A stretch of 64,000 nucleotides of DNA from Streptomyces exfoliatus (GCF_000725545.1 NZ_JNZP01000019.1:73117-137116), one strand, 5' to 3'. Shown: positions 1 to 8,722, numbered from the stretch's first letter. Program-made: numbers and translations. The notes: generated from the sequence alone by a model not told the origin.

Positions 1-303
1 GGCGGCGAGACGGCGGAGCCGGTCGGCCTTACGGGCTGTGACGGCGGCCATCGGGTGTTCGTAGGTGCCCAGGCGCCGGGTCTTGACCTCGCAGACGACG
101 AGGGTGTCGCCGTCACGGGCGACGATGTCGATCTCGCCGGTCCGGCCACAGCGCCAGTTGCGGGCGAGGATGTGCATGCCGAGGGCGGTGAGCCGGCGGG
201 CGGCCAGTTCTTCGCCGTACAGCCCGAGGGCCCGGGTCGTCCGGGACCGTCCGGCGGTCGGATCCGTGCTGGTGTTCTGGTCGGTCGCGTCGATCGCGTT
301 CAT
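1..303 (-). CDS. yraN: YraN/UPF0102 family nuclease-like protein (partial, 3' end cut by window edge)
   Basis: The first 101 codons are present; the C-terminus lies beyond base 1. The visible part has the restriction-endonuclease-like core of UPF0102: the stretch [10 protein letters not shown] followed by an E-V-K-T-R strand, giving the acidic and lysine residues of a PD-(D/E)XK fold. The ATG at 303 is preceded by a GGAGGTGG ribosome binding site about 7 bases away. The family's biochemical role is not settled; a nuclease activity is inferred from the fold only. It is the last visible gene of a minus-strand run that begins with the DUF2469 gene. Confidence 0.88.
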   Translation of the reverse strand, partial: MNAIDATDQNTSTDPTAGRSRTTRALGLYGEELAARRLTALGMHILARNWRCGRTGEIDIVARDGDTLVVCEVKTRRLGTYEHPMAAVTARKADRLRRLAA

Positions 304-389
304 GCGGTACCACCTCCGTCACCGACTGTGACGGCTGGGTGGGTTCCGCGTGTGGCGCCTGTGGACGGCCGTGGGCCTGTGGAGAACCG

Positions 390-409
390 CCTCACCCTTG
401 CGGGTGAGG
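390..409 (-). terminator. hairpin after the DUF2469 gene
   Basis: An 8-base perfect stem (CCTCACCC / GGGTGAGG) with a TTGC loop lies 8 bases past the stop codon of the DUF2469 gene. There is no T-run, as is common for streptomycete terminators, so it may only attenuate readthrough into yraN. Confidence 0.5.
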
Positions 410-416
410 GGCGCTC

Positions 417-725
417 TCAGCTGCCGGGGAGTTCGAGGTCGCTCTTGTTGAGCTCCTCGATGTTCACGTCCTTGAAGGTGAGGACGCGGACCTGCTTGAC
501 GAACCTCGCCGGTCGGTACATGTCCCAGACCCAGGCGTCGGCCATGCTGACCTCGAAGAACACCTCGCCCTGCACCGAGTGCACCTGCATCTCGTAGTCG
601 TTGGTGAGGTAGAAGCGGCGCTCGGTCTCGATGACGTATTTGAACAGCCCGACGACATCGCGGTACTCCCGGTAGAGCTTCAGCTCCATCTCGGTCTCGT
701 ACTTCTCGAGGTCCTCGGCGCTCAT
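417..725 (-). CDS. DUF2469 family conserved actinobacterial protein
   Basis: A 102-residue, strongly charged protein starting MSAEDLEKYETEMELKLYRE, typical of the DUF2469 family found throughout actinobacteria. It has no signal peptide or membrane segment and is presumably cytosolic. Function is unknown. An open frame continues upstream to 881, but the ATG at 725 is chosen because it matches the family's N-terminus and has a purine-rich AAGGGGAA site just upstream. It sits between yraN and a Nudix gene, all on the minus strand; this small gene is usually found in the rnhB-yraN neighbourhood, which agrees with the layout here. Confidence 0.85.
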   Translation of the reverse strand: MSAEDLEKYETEMELKLYREYRDVVGLFKYVIETERRFYLTNDYEMQVHSVQGEVFFEVSMADAWVWDMYRPARFVKQVRVLTFKDVNIEELNKSDLELPGS

Positions 726-780
726 GGCATGTTCCCCTTCAGCCGTGCGTCCCCCTATTGTGCGCCAGTCGAACGTGCCC

Positions 781-1308
781 CTAAACGATTTCCGGGGCGA
801 GATCGACCGGGGCACTCGGAGGTCCCTCGTCGAGCAGCGTGCGCAGCAGCTCGGCGAGTCTGGTCGGGTACACCGTCTCACGGGCCGCCGACAGTTCGGC
901 GGAGGTCCACCATCTCAGGCCCGCGATGCTGCGGTTCTCCAGCTCGGTGAGGGCCTGCGGCCGGGGCGCGGCCCCGGTTCCACGGGTGCGGGCGAGGAAG
1001 TACCACTCGTCCTGGTCCCAACGGCGACCGTCGAAGGGGAATGAGCAGTACCGCTTCCAGAGCACCGGTCCGAGGTCGACGTCGGTGATGCCGGTCTCCT
1101 CCGCGAGCTCGCGCAGCGCCGCCTGCTCGTGGGTCTCGGCGCCCTCCAGGCCGCCGCCGGGGGTGAACCACCAGGTGTCGGCCGGGTCGTCCGGCTCGTA
1201 TCCGTGCAGCAGCAGGACACGGTCGTCGGGGTCGAGGAGCACGACCCGGGCGACCCGCCGCCGCGCGGGCCCCGACTCCGGAGCCCGCGCCGAGTCGAAG
1301 TCCGTCAT
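781..1308 (-). CDS. Nudix hydrolase
   Basis: A 175-residue protein with a complete Nudix box: a glycine-rich GGGLEGAE start, then an R-E-L-x-E-E-T-G-I helix (about residues 51-73), the Mg2+-binding signature of enzymes that hydrolyse nucleoside diphosphates linked to another moiety. The substrate cannot be read from sequence; it could be an oxidised nucleotide (MutT-like) or a sugar nucleotide. Its ATG overlaps the stop of the upstream signal peptidase gene by four bases (ATGA), so the two are translationally coupled. In S. lividans the last sip gene is reported to head an operon with unrelated genes, which fits this arrangement. Confidence 0.88.
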   Translation of the reverse strand: MTDFDSARAPESGPARRRVARVVLLDPDDRVLLLHGYEPDDPADTWWFTPGGGLEGAETHEQAALRELAEETGITDVDLGPVLWKRYCSFPFDGRRWDQDEWYFLARTRGTGAAPRPQALTELENRSIAGLRWWTSAELSAARETVYPTRLAELLRTLLDEGPPSAPVDLAPEIV

Positions 1309-2072
1309 GTACCCACCTTCTCCCGCTCCCGGGCTCCCGGCCCCGCCGGGCGCCGGCGCGTGAACAGACGGGCCACCGGTCCGTACGCCGCGCCGCCGAG
1401 GACCAGGATCGCTCCGACCGCGATCGCGGCGAGGAGCGGCCGCACCGGCCCGGGTTCGGAGATGCCGCCGGGAAGGCCCGCGAAGCCCGTGGGACGGTCC
1501 AGGAGCCCCTTGGCGGGCCAGACCACGGCGTCCACCCGGGAGACGACGGCGGAGCGCGGGACGGAGCCCTGTCCGGCCTCCTCCATGTGCGTACGGGAGT
1601 CGAGCGAGGTGCGCCGGTCGTCGCCGAGGAGGAAGAGGTTGCCCCGCGGGACGGTGACGGAGAACTCCGTGCCGGAGGCGACGGTCCTGCCGTCGGGCCC
1701 GGGCCGCAGGTAGGGCTCCTCGACGGGGGTGCCGTCGACGGTGAGGCGGCCGTCGCGGTCGCAGCAGACGACGGTGTCACCGCCGACGGCGGCGACCCGC
1801 TTGACCATGGGCGCGCCGCCCCAGAGGGGGTCGGTGAAGACGACCACGTCCCCGCGCCGCACCTCGTCGCCGTCGATGCGCTGGGCGAGGATCTTGGACC
1901 CGACGCCGATGGTCGGGGTCATGGAGTCACTGGGGACGGTGTACGGCTGGTAGAGCAGCGCTCCCCAGACGAAGCCGCCGAGGAAGAGCACACAGCCGAC
2001 GGCCACGGCCAGCCCCGACAGCACGCTGCCGAGGCGGCCGTGGCCGTCCTGGGTCCGTATCTTTCCGCTCAT
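1305..2072 (-). CDS. sipZ: type I signal peptidase (SipZ-like)
   Basis: A 255-residue membrane-bound serine protease that removes signal peptides from exported proteins at the outer face of the membrane. One N-terminal membrane helix (about residues 18-42) precedes the catalytic Ser50 in VPSDSM; the general-base Lys91 lies in VKRVAAVGGD, and the GDDRRTSLDSR box is present. A second hydrophobic segment near the C-terminus (about 208-230) followed by an RRR motif suggests a C-terminal anchor. It is the last of four tandem paralogues, separated from the third by 74 bases, so it may have its own promoter. The letter Z is assigned by position and topology, not by alignment. Confidence 0.85.
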   Translation of the reverse strand: MSGKIRTQDGHGRLGSVLSGLAVAVGCVLFLGGFVWGALLYQPYTVPSDSMTPTIGVGSKILAQRIDGDEVRRGDVVVFTDPLWGGAPMVKRVAAVGGDTVVCCDRDGRLTVDGTPVEEPYLRPGPDGRTVASGTEFSVTVPRGNLFLLGDDRRTSLDSRTHMEEAGQGSVPRSAVVSRVDAVVWPAKGLLDRPTGFAGLPGGISEPGPVRPLLAAIAVGAILVLGGAAYGPVARLFTRRRPAGPGAREREKVGT

Positions 2073-2146
2073 GCGCGCACCCCGTAGGTCTGTCGGCGGA
2101 CCGTGGGTCTGTCGACGGTCCGGGACGGCACCCTACCCGCGGGTCA

Positions 2147-3091
2147 CTACGCGGCGGTATGCCGTGCGGCGAGCTTCTTGCGGCGCCACAGCACCAGCGG
2201 GAGCGCTCCGGCGAGACCGGCGGCGCCGACGGGGGCGGCGGTCAGGGCATGGTTGAGACCGGGCTGGTCGAAGACGTCCGGCACGGGGAGGGTCGCCCAG
2301 CGGGTGACAGGCCAGGCGATCACGACGGCGCGGCCCACGACCTCGTCCTCGGAGACGGTGCCGCCGCCGGGAAGCTGCTGGTGGAAGCGGGAGTCCAGCG
2401 AGTTCTGCCGGTTGTCGCCCATGACCCAGATCCGGTTCTCGGGGACCTTGATGGGCCCGAAGGAGTCCTGGCAGGGCACGGAGCCGGGGTAGAGGTAGGC
2501 GGTCTCGTCCAGCGCCTTGCCGTTGAGGACGACCTTGCCGCCCTCCTTGCAGGAGACGGTGTCCCCGCCGACGGCGATGACGCGCTTGATGAGGTCCTTC
2601 TCCTCGGCGGACGGCATGAGGCCGATGAAGCTGAGGAACTTCTGCACCACGTTCGGCGTGGGCGTCTGCTGGCCTTCGAGCCAGCCGCCCGGGTCGTGGA
2701 AGACGACGACCTCGCCGCGCTCGGGCTCGGAGCCGAACCAGGGGGTCAGCTTGTCGACGAGGACCCGGTCCCCCTTCTGGAGGGTGTTCATCATCGATTC
2801 CGAGGGGATCGAGAACGCCTGCACCAGGAAGGTCTTGATCAGCAGGGCGAGCACCAGCGCGATGCCCACGAGGAGGGGCAGTTCCTTCCAGAAGGAGCGC
2901 TGCTTCTTCGGGCCCCTGCCGGACCCGCCCGCCGTGTCGTCGTCGCCCTCGCCCGGCGTGCCACCGCCCGGTGGCTGCGCCTGCTCGTCACCCGTCACGT
3001 GGTCACCCGTCGTGTCATCGCCGAAGGCCCCGCCGGCCCTCTTGTCGGGCTCATCGTGTCCGGATCGTGCGCCGACGGCCAAATCCCCCAC
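2147..3091 (-). CDS. sipY: type I signal peptidase (SipY-like)
   Basis: A 314-residue signal peptidase with a long acidic, glycine-rich cytoplasmic N-terminus, a membrane helix (about residues 70-88), catalytic Ser99 in PSESM, Lys169 in IKRVIAVGGD and the GDNRQNSLDSR box. A C-terminal hydrophobic segment followed by RRKK suggests a second anchor. The GTG at 3091 is preferred over the one at 3097 because a GAGGAG site lies five bases upstream. The start lies inside the 3' end of the preceding paralogue, overlapping it by 41 bases. It differs from its neighbours in having Ser-Glu rather than Ser-Gly before the catalytic serine. Confidence 0.85.
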   Translation of the reverse strand: MGDLAVGARSGHDEPDKRAGGAFGDDTTGDHVTGDEQAQPPGGGTPGEGDDDTAGGSGRGPKKQRSFWKELPLLVGIALVLALLIKTFLVQAFSIPSESMMNTLQKGDRVLVDKLTPWFGSEPERGEVVVFHDPGGWLEGQQTPTPNVVQKFLSFIGLMPSAEEKDLIKRVIAVGGDTVSCKEGGKVVLNGKALDETAYLYPGSVPCQDSFGPIKVPENRIWVMGDNRQNSLDSRFHQQLPGGGTVSEDEVVGRAVVIAWPVTRWATLPVPDVFDQPGLNHALTAAPVGAAGLAGALPLVLWRRKKLAARHTAA

Positions 3092-4034
3092 ATCCACTCC
3101 TCAGTCCGTGCGAACGCCTGCCCCGGGTCAGGGACAGGCCCACCACTCCCATAACGAGCAGAAGTTCCGCAGGGGTCGGGAGCCCGGGCAATCCGTTCAG
3201 ATTCCGCTGGGACACACTATGCGACAGACCGAGCGCGGACCCGGAACCCGTACGGGCGTCCGGTACGGCGGCGAAGGTGCCCCGCTCCTCCAGGCTCCGC
3301 CAGTGCCCGACGGGCCAGGCGATCACCACGGCACGCCCCACGACCTGCTCCTCCGAGACGGTGCCGTGGTCCTTCTCGTCGAGGTGGAAGCGGGAGTCGG
3401 CCGAGTCCGAGCGGTGGTCGCCGAGGACGAAGATCCGGCCCTGGGGGACCTTCACCTCGAAGGGGATCGTGGACGGCTGGTTCCCGGGGTGCAGGTACGG
3501 CTCGTCGAGCGGTACGCCGTTGACGGTGATCCGCCCGTCCTCGCCGCAGCAGCGGACGGTGTCGCCCCCGACGCCGACGACCCGCTTGATGAGGTCCCGG
3601 TCGTCGGCGGAGGGCAGCAGCCCGATGAAGGTGAGGGCCTGTTTGGCCTGCTTGACGCCGACCGGGTCGTCGGCGGGCGGCGCGGCCTCCTGCTGGAGCC
3701 AGTTGCCGGGGTCCTTGAAGACGACGACGTCGCCTCGCTGCGGGCGGGAGCCGAACCAGGGGGTGAGCTTGTCGACGAGGACCCGGTCGGAGATGCGGAT
3801 CGTCTGTTCCATGGAGCCGGACGGGATGACGAACGCCTGGACCAGGAAGGTCTTGAGCACGAGCGCGATGAGCACGGCCACCGTGATGAGGACGGGGATC
3901 TCGCGGACCGCGGAGCGCTGCCTGCGCCGCTTGACCTTGCGGGCGAGCCTGCGCCGCTCGGCCCGTCCCGGTCGGGCAGTGCCGTCGCCGGCGACGGGAC
4001 CGGCTCCGCCCGGCCGTCGGCCCCGGCTACCCAT
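3051..4034 (-). CDS. sipX: type I signal peptidase (SipX-like)
   Basis: A 327-residue signal peptidase. A very basic N-terminal tail (residues 21-44, many Arg/Lys) leads into a membrane helix (about 46-63). Catalytic Ser74 is in PSGSM, Lys150 in IKRVVGVGGD, and the GDHRSDSADSR box follows. A short hydrophobic stretch near residue 300 (ELLLVMGVVGLSL) followed by arginines suggests a C-terminal anchor. The ATG overlaps the stop of the upstream paralogue by eight bases and its 3' end overlaps the next gene by 41 bases, so the first three peptidases look like one operon. The letter is assigned by order and topology. Confidence 0.85.
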   Translation of the reverse strand: MGSRGRRPGGAGPVAGDGTARPGRAERRRLARKVKRRRQRSAVREIPVLITVAVLIALVLKTFLVQAFVIPSGSMEQTIRISDRVLVDKLTPWFGSRPQRGDVVVFKDPGNWLQQEAAPPADDPVGVKQAKQALTFIGLLPSADDRDLIKRVVGVGGDTVRCCGEDGRITVNGVPLDEPYLHPGNQPSTIPFEVKVPQGRIFVLGDHRSDSADSRFHLDEKDHGTVSEEQVVGRAVVIAWPVGHWRSLEERGTFAAVPDARTGSGSALGLSHSVSQRNLNGLPGLPTPAELLLVMGVVGLSLTRGRRSHGLRSGCGGFGRRRTIRTR

Positions 4035-4839
4035 GGGCCCCCGCCCCGTGTCCGCCGGCGGGCGCGGCCGGTACGCCGTCGAAGGCGCCGGACCCCGGCA
4101 CGGTGGACCAGCGGGCGAAGGGCCAGGCGATCCAGTCGGCCCGTCCGACGACCTTGTCGACGGGGACCATGCCGCCGCCGGGGCTGCCCAGGTGGTCGCG
4201 GGAGTCGCTGGACTGACTGCGGTGGTCGCCCATGACCCAGAGCCTGTCCCGCGGTACGACGATGTCGAAGGGCACGCTGGACGGCTGGTCGCCGGGCATC
4301 ACGTACCGCTCGTGGACGGGGACGCCGTTGACGGTGAGCCGGCCGTCCTCGTCGCAGCAGACCACCCGGTCGCCGCCGATGCCGACGACCCGCTTCACGA
4401 AGTCGGTCTCGTCGGGTTCCGCGAGCCCGAGGGCGGCGGCGCCGTCGTGCAGGAGGCCGGTCACCGGATTGTCCCGGGGCCGTTCCCGTACGAAGGAGCC
4501 GGTGCCGTCGAAGACGACGACGTCACCCCGGCCGGGCTCGCTGCCGAAACGGTACGCCAGCTTGTTGACCAGGATCCGGTCGCCGATGTGCAGCGTCGGT
4601 TCCATGGAGCCGCTCGGGATCAGGAAGGGCTGAGTCACGAAGTGGCTCAGGAGCAGCAGGAAGGCCACGCAGACGCCGCCCACGAGGGCGGTGCGCCGCC
4701 AGGAGAACAGGGTCCCTCCGGCCGGGGCCTCGTCCGGCTCCGTCGTCGTCCCCGAGTCCTCGGGAACGCGCGCGGAGCGCGACCCTTCCTCCGGTTCGGA
4801 AGAGGGGTCGCGCTCCGTGTGCTGTGCTTCGGTGTCCAT
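4027..4839 (-). CDS. sipW: type I signal peptidase (SipW-like)
   Basis: A 270-residue signal peptidase, first of four in tandem. An acidic N-terminus is followed by a membrane helix (about residues 48-66), catalytic Ser78 in PSGSM, Lys149 in VKRVVGIGGD and the GDHRSQSSDSR box. Unlike the other three it ends in a soluble Gly/Ala/His-rich tail with no C-terminal hydrophobic segment, which is why I call it SipW-like. It starts 69 bases after the stop of rplS and overlaps the following paralogue, so it may be co-transcribed with L19 or head its own operon. Confidence 0.85.
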   Translation of the reverse strand: MDTEAQHTERDPSSEPEEGSRSARVPEDSGTTTEPDEAPAGGTLFSWRRTALVGGVCVAFLLLLSHFVTQPFLIPSGSMEPTLHIGDRILVNKLAYRFGSEPGRGDVVVFDGTGSFVRERPRDNPVTGLLHDGAAALGLAEPDETDFVKRVVGIGGDRVVCCDEDGRLTVNGVPVHERYVMPGDQPSSVPFDIVVPRDRLWVMGDHRSQSSDSRDHLGSPGGGMVPVDKVVGRADWIAWPFARWSTVPGSGAFDGVPAAPAGGHGAGAHG

Positions 4840-4908
4840 CGGGGGCAGAGCCTATCCGGCGTGCCTGTCCGAGGGCTCGGAAGCGTCGAGCGTGCCGGGA
4901 GCCGAAGC

Positions 4909-5259
4909 TCAGCGGTCGCGCTTCTCCTTGATCTTGGCAGCCTTGCCGCGCAGCTCGCGCAGGTAGTAGAGCTTGGCGCGACGGACGTCACCGCGGGTCA
5001 CGAGCTCGATCTTCTCGAAGATCGGGCTGTTCACCGGGAAGGTGCGCTCGACGCCGACGGAGAACGAGACCTTGCGGACCGTGAAGGTCTCGCTGACGCC
5101 CGAACCCTGGCGGCGGATGACGACGCCCTTGAACTGCTGGATACGCGAGCGGTTGCCTTCGATGACGCGCACGTGGACGTTCACGGTGTCGCCGGGGCGG
5201 AAGGCGGGGAGGTCGGAGCGGAGCGAACCCGCGTTGACCTGGTCGAGCAGGGAGGCCAT
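4909..5259 (-). CDS. rplS: 50S ribosomal protein L19 (bL19)
   Basis: A 116-residue protein matching bL19 over its length, with the conserved stretches [31 protein letters not shown] and [17 protein letters not shown]. It sits at the 30S/50S interface and contacts 16S rRNA. The ATG at 5259 gives the usual N-terminus and follows a GAGGAAAGAG site; a longer frame from 5286 is less likely. It follows trmD, as in most bacteria, and precedes the signal peptidase cluster. Confidence 0.95.
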   Translation of the reverse strand: MASLLDQVNAGSLRSDLPAFRPGDTVNVHVRVIEGNRSRIQQFKGVVIRRQGSGVSETFTVRKVSFSVGVERTFPVNSPIFEKIELVTRGDVRRAKLYYLRELRGKAAKIKEKRDR

Positions 5260-5344
5260 GGAGGTCTCTTTCCTCGCTGATGCCACAGGTCATCAGCGGT
5301 ACGTTCGGATGATGAGGATGCCGTGCGTCTCTGGCGGGCGTCGT

Positions 5345-5360
5345 CCCCCTGTGGCAGGGG
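5345..5360 (-). terminator. short hairpin in the trmD-rplS gap
   Basis: The 126-base gap between trmD and rplS holds a CCCCTG / CAGGGG stem (5346-5351 with 5355-5360) and a three-base loop. It could be a weak terminator for trmD or part of the rplS leader; L19 leader RNAs are known in other phyla, but I cannot show this is one. Confidence 0.3.
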
Positions 5361-5385
5361 CGCGCGCCGGACGTACGACAGCGGC

Positions 5386-6207
5386 CTATTCTTCCACGTC
5401 GTGGACCCTGCGCCAAAATCGGCCGCCGGGCTCGGGCGCCCACCCCATCATGGAGAGGATCTCGCGGTCCTTCTTGTCGAAGGCCGCCGGATCACAGCGC
5501 TCGATGAGGTCGGGCCGGTTGGCGGCGGTGCGCCGAAAGGCCTCGTCGCGCCGCCAGCGGGCGATCTTGCCGTGGTGCCCGCTGAGGAGGACGTCGGGGA
5601 TGCCCCGGCCGCGCCACTCGGGGGGCTTGGTGTAGACGGGACCCTCGAGCAGGTTGGCCATCGCGCCGGGGGCGAAGGAGTCGTCGCGGTGGGACTCGGC
5701 GTTGCCGAGGACGCCGGGCAGGAGGCGGGCGACGGCCTCGGTGACGACGAGGACGGCGGCCTCTCCGCCGGCGAGGACGTAGTCACCGATGGAGACCTCG
5801 TAGACCGGCATCCGGGTCGCGTACTCGTCCATGACGCGGCGGTCGATGCCCTCGTAACGGGCCGGCGTGAAGATCAGCCAGGGCCGCTCGGAGAGTTCGA
5901 CGGCCAGCTCCTGGGTGAAGGGGCGGCCGCTGGGGGTGGGGACGACGATGACGGGGCCGTGGGCGCCGCTCTCGTAGCCGTCGGCGAGCGTCTGGTCGAG
6001 CGCGTCACCCCAGGGGTCGGTCTTCATGACCATGCCGGGGCCGCCGCCGTACGGGGTGTCGTCGACGGTGTTGTGCCGGTCGTACGTCCACCGGCGCAGG
6101 TCGTGCACGTGGACGTCGAGCTGCCCGCGCGCGCGTGCCTTGCCGACGAGCGAGACGTTCAGCGGTTCGAGGTACTCGGGGAAGATCGTGACGACGTCGA
6201 GCCTCAT
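5386..6207 (-). CDS. trmD: tRNA (guanine-N1)-methyltransferase
   Basis: A 273-residue SPOUT-family enzyme that methylates G37 next to the anticodon of tRNAs using S-adenosylmethionine and so prevents frameshifting. The SAM-binding knot is visible as RYEGIDRR and [15 protein letters not shown], and the N-terminus has the family [10 protein letters not shown] stretch; [14 protein letters not shown] is also conserved. The ATG overlaps the rimM stop codon (ATGA), so the two are coupled. The order rpsP-khpA-rimM-trmD-rplS is the classical ribosomal maturation operon. Confidence 0.95.
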   Translation of the reverse strand: MRLDVVTIFPEYLEPLNVSLVGKARARGQLDVHVHDLRRWTYDRHNTVDDTPYGGGPGMVMKTDPWGDALDQTLADGYESGAHGPVIVVPTPSGRPFTQELAVELSERPWLIFTPARYEGIDRRVMDEYATRMPVYEVSIGDYVLAGGEAAVLVVTEAVARLLPGVLGNAESHRDDSFAPGAMANLLEGPVYTKPPEWRGRGIPDVLLSGHHGKIARWRRDEAFRRTAANRPDLIERCDPAAFDKKDREILSMMGWAPEPGGRFWRRVHDVEE

Positions 6208-6761
6208 GCGTCGTCACCCGGTTCGTCGTCCCGGGAGGAGACGATCACGGCCTGGTCGTCGATGAGGCCGGGCGGCGGGTCGATGACGGCCCGCTGCTCC
6301 TCCAGGTCGATCTCGGTGACGATCGACGAGACGAAGGGGATCATCAGCTCGGTGCCGTCGGGCCGCTCGACGATGAAGAGGTCCTGGGACGGCAGGTGGG
6401 AGATCTCGGTGATCCGGCCGACCTCCGTGCCGTCGGCGAGGACGACATCGAGATCCATGAGCTGGTGGTCGTAGTACTCGTCCTCCTCCTCGGGCAGCTC
6501 CGCGGGGTCGATCTCGGCAATGAGAAGGGTGTTGCGCAGGGCCTCGGCGGCATTGCGGTCGCGGACGCCCTCGAAGCGCAGCAGCAGCTTGCCGCTGTGC
6601 ACCTTGCCGGACTCGATGGTCAGCGGCCCGGCGGAGGCCGGGTCGGTGAGCAGTACGGCTCCGGGGCCGAGCCTGAGCTCGGGCTCGTCCGTCCGCACCT
6701 CGACGGTGACCTCGCCCTTGATGCCGTGGGCGCGGCCGATCCGCGCGACTACCAGCTGCAC
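6204..6761 (-). CDS. rimM: 16S rRNA processing protein RimM
   Basis: A 185-residue ribosome assembly factor that binds protein S19 during maturation of the 30S head. The N-terminal RimM domain contains [19 protein letters not shown], and the C-terminal PRC barrel contains [12 protein letters not shown] and [17 protein letters not shown]. The GTG at 6761 is chosen over the GTG at 6782 because it gives the usual family start and follows an AGGAGAG site nine bases away. It is coupled to trmD by a four-base overlap. Confidence 0.93.
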   Translation of the reverse strand: MQLVVARIGRAHGIKGEVTVEVRTDEPELRLGPGAVLLTDPASAGPLTIESGKVHSGKLLLRFEGVRDRNAAEALRNTLLIAEIDPAELPEEEDEYYDHQLMDLDVVLADGTEVGRITEISHLPSQDLFIVERPDGTELMIPFVSSIVTEIDLEEQRAVIDPPPGLIDDQAVIVSSRDDEPGDDA

Positions 6762-6807
6762 TGCTCCACACTCTCCTGTCACGCAGTTCGTACGACGGAA
6801 AACGACA

Positions 6808-6845
6808 ACGGGCCGGGGTGGGCTCGTAAGCCCTCCCCGGCCCGT
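6808..6845 (-). terminator. strong hairpin between khpA and rimM
   Basis: An 11-base stem (6808-6818 with 6835-6845), a single T-T mismatch and five more pairs (GGGCT / AGCCC) around a four-base loop, in the 118-base gap after khpA. It probably separates rpsP-khpA from rimM-trmD expression, at least in part. Confidence 0.7.
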
Positions 6846-6879
6846 GCCGGCACATCAATCAACCGATGTGGCCGACTTT

Positions 6880-7119
6880 TCAGCGGACCTGGTCCACGTC
6901 GACGAGGTCGACCCGGATCCCACGGCCGCCGATGGCGCCCACGACGGTACGCAGCGCACGCGCGGTGCGGCCGTTACGGCCGATCACCTTGCCGAGGTCT
7001 TCGGGGTGTACCCGGACCTCCAGCACGCGGCCACGGCGCAGGTTGCGCGAGGCGACCTGCACATCGTCGGGGTTGTCGACGATGCCCTTCACGAGGTGCT
7101 CGAGAGCCTCCTCGAGCAT
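6880..7119 (-). CDS. khpA: KH-domain RNA-binding protein KhpA
   Basis: A 79-residue single KH domain with the G-x-x-G loop in KVIGRNGRTARALR. KhpA binds RNA, usually together with KhpB/Jag, and affects translation and cell division in Gram-positive bacteria. The ATG at 7119 is two bases from the rpsP stop codon, so the two are almost certainly co-translated. This rpsP-khpA pairing is conserved in actinobacteria and firmicutes. Confidence 0.92.
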   Translation of the reverse strand: MLEEALEHLVKGIVDNPDDVQVASRNLRRGRVLEVRVHPEDLGKVIGRNGRTARALRTVVGAIGGRGIRVDLVDVDQVR

Positions 7120-7121
7120 GC

Positions 7122-7565
7122 TCAGGCCTCGGTCGACTCGGTCGACGCGGCCTCGGCCTCGTCAGCCTTCTTGTCGGCCTTCTTGGCCTTCGGGGTGATG
7201 GCCTCACCCTTGTCGTCGCCGGACTCGAGGGTCTTCGCGAACTCGTCGAACGAGGCGCGCTTCGCCTCCTTCGTCGCGGGGACGAGCAGGGCCTTCTCGG
7301 GGGCCGGGAGGCCCTTGGCCTTCTGCCAGTCGCCCGTGAGCTTCAGGATGGCGAGGACGGGCTCGGTCGGCTGGGCGCCGACGGACAGCCAGTACTGCGC
7401 ACGCTCGGAGTCGACCTCGATACGCGACGGGTTGTACGTCGGGTGGTAGAGGCCGATCTCCTCGATCGCGCGACCGTCCCGGCGGGTGCGGGAGTCGGCG
7501 ACGACGATGCGGTAGTGGGGCTGACGAATCTTGCCGAGGCGCTTGAGCTTGATCTTGACTGCCAC
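7122..7565 (-). CDS. rpsP: 30S ribosomal protein S16 (bS16)
   Basis: A 147-residue S16 with the canonical start [20 protein letters not shown] and [10 protein letters not shown]. It is longer than the typical 80-90 residues because of a C-terminal tail rich in Lys, Ala and Glu (from about residue 110), as in other streptomycetes. The GTG at 7565 follows an AGGAG site; the open frame continues far upstream but that part is noncoding. It heads the rpsP-khpA-rimM-trmD-rplS set; the 150 bases upstream should contain its promoter. Confidence 0.95.
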   Translation of the reverse strand: MAVKIKLKRLGKIRQPHYRIVVADSRTRRDGRAIEEIGLYHPTYNPSRIEVDSERAQYWLSVGAQPTEPVLAILKLTGDWQKAKGLPAPEKALLVPATKEAKRASFDEFAKTLESGDDKGEAITPKAKKADKKADEAEAASTESTEA

Positions 7566-7716
7566 TGGAGTGGTGTCTCCTGGTCTTGACGTGGTTGGGC
7601 ACTTTGAGATGCCACGTGGGGTTGCGGTACTCGGATGCCCGATGGACGCGTCAGCCGGAGGAGAGAGGGGTCCTGTGCGACTGTCGAGTACAGCTAGCCA
7701 TTGTGCCACACGCCGC

Positions 7717-7744
7717 GGGGGTGCCTGATCGGCGAGGCACCCCC
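7717..7744 (-). terminator. hairpin after the SprT-like gene
   Basis: A perfect 10-base stem (GGGGGTGCCT / AGGCACCCCC) with an eight-base loop, seven bases past the stop of the SprT-like gene. It insulates that gene from the rpsP operon downstream. Confidence 0.7.
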
Positions 7745-7750
7745 TGGGGG

Positions 7751-8425
7751 TCAGCCGGCGGCGCCCACCGTCTCCGGGATGCGGAAGGGCTTGCCGCAGC
7801 CGCCGCAGACGATCGGAGCCTGGGCGAGCACCGAGGGCACCACGCGCACGTTCCGCCCGCAGTCGCAGACGGCCTTGACGCGCACGCCGCCACCGGAGGA
7901 GCCGTGCCGGGCTGCCGGTCCGCGGAAGGAGCGCTTGGTATCGGCCGCCGTGGCGACCGTGTGGGCCTTGAGGGCGCGCTGCAGCCGCTCGATGGTCGGC
8001 CGGTAGCGCCGCCGCGCCTCGGGGTTGAGCGTGACCAGGGAGAAGCCGCTGCTGGCGTGTGGCTCCTCGGGGTGGTCCAGGCCCATCTCCTCGGCGATCG
8101 CGAGGAATCTGCGGTTGTGGTAGCGGCCGGCGCGGGAGGTGTCGCGGACACCCCGGGCGGCGGCGATGCCGTGGACTGCCTCGTGGAGCAGTCGTTCGAA
8201 GGAGAGTTCGGCGCCGCAGGCGGACGAGGACTCTCCGATCAGGGACTCGGGCGCGGCAAGATCGGGCAGCTCGGGGTGGTGCCGCTGAATGTCGGCCCAC
8301 GCCTGTGCCAGCTCTGCGGCGAGAACAGGTGGTGTCGTGCTCACGTCGTGTACAACGAGCCGATGTGCCGCCGGGTTCCATTCCGGGGCATCCCAAATAT
8401 TTTGCACGTACCCGTCAGTTGCCAT
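7751..8425 (-). CDS. SprT-like zinc metalloprotease domain protein
   Basis: A 224-residue protein. Residues about 80-84 are HEAVH, an HExxH zinc-protease motif, followed some 20 residues later by GRYHNRRF, which resembles the H-G-x-x-F third-ligand segment of SprT/Spartan proteins. The C-terminus has C-x-C and C-x2-C pairs (CDCG ... CGGCG), a zinc ribbon. Spartan proteins cleave DNA-protein crosslinks, but activity here is inference. The first codons are less GC-rich than the neighbours (for example a CAAAATATT stretch), and no clear ribosome binding site precedes the ATG, so the start is uncertain. It stands alone between the rpsP operon and a divergent methyltransferase gene. Confidence 0.7.
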   Translation of the reverse strand: MATDGYVQNIWDAPEWNPAAHRLVVHDVSTTPPVLAAELAQAWADIQRHHPELPDLAAPESLIGESSSACGAELSFERLLHEAVHGIAAARGVRDTSRAGRYHNRRFLAIAEEMGLDHPEEPHASSGFSLVTLNPEARRRYRPTIERLQRALKAHTVATAADTKRSFRGPAARHGSSGGGVRVKAVCDCGRNVRVVPSVLAQAPIVCGGCGKPFRIPETVGAAG

Positions 8426-8722
8426 TGATGCGTCCGGACGAGGGCCAGTGCGCGGATCTGCGGAGAAGTCACGCAGGGCGCGTCAAGGTGGTGCGTAGTG
8501 ACGCATACGCTCCGGCGCGCGTTCATGGGGTGCGCGCCCCCCCTTGAGGGGGCCCGAGCGGTCCGGAGGACTGTGCGAGGACATTACCGGGTCCGTACGC
8601 AAGGCGGCGCACCGGCCCCACCCCGGGCGAATCGGTACGGCGCGAGCACTGGACGCCGCCCGGGATGCGCAGTTCCCTGGCTACGGGGGCTTTCGTCCGA
8701 GCACGGATCGGAGCACTTTTCC
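8426..8722. other. divergent intergenic region
   Basis: About 300 bases without a gene between the SprT-like gene and the methyltransferase. It holds a small CCCCC / GGGGG hairpin at 8539-8552 and must carry both promoters; I cannot place them with confidence. Confidence 0.5.

Noticed and set aside
2098..2121. GGACCGT / ACGGTCC inverted repeat between sipY and sipZ as a terminator
   Set aside because: The stem has only seven pairs with a ten-base loop and no T-run, so it is too weak to call a terminator.
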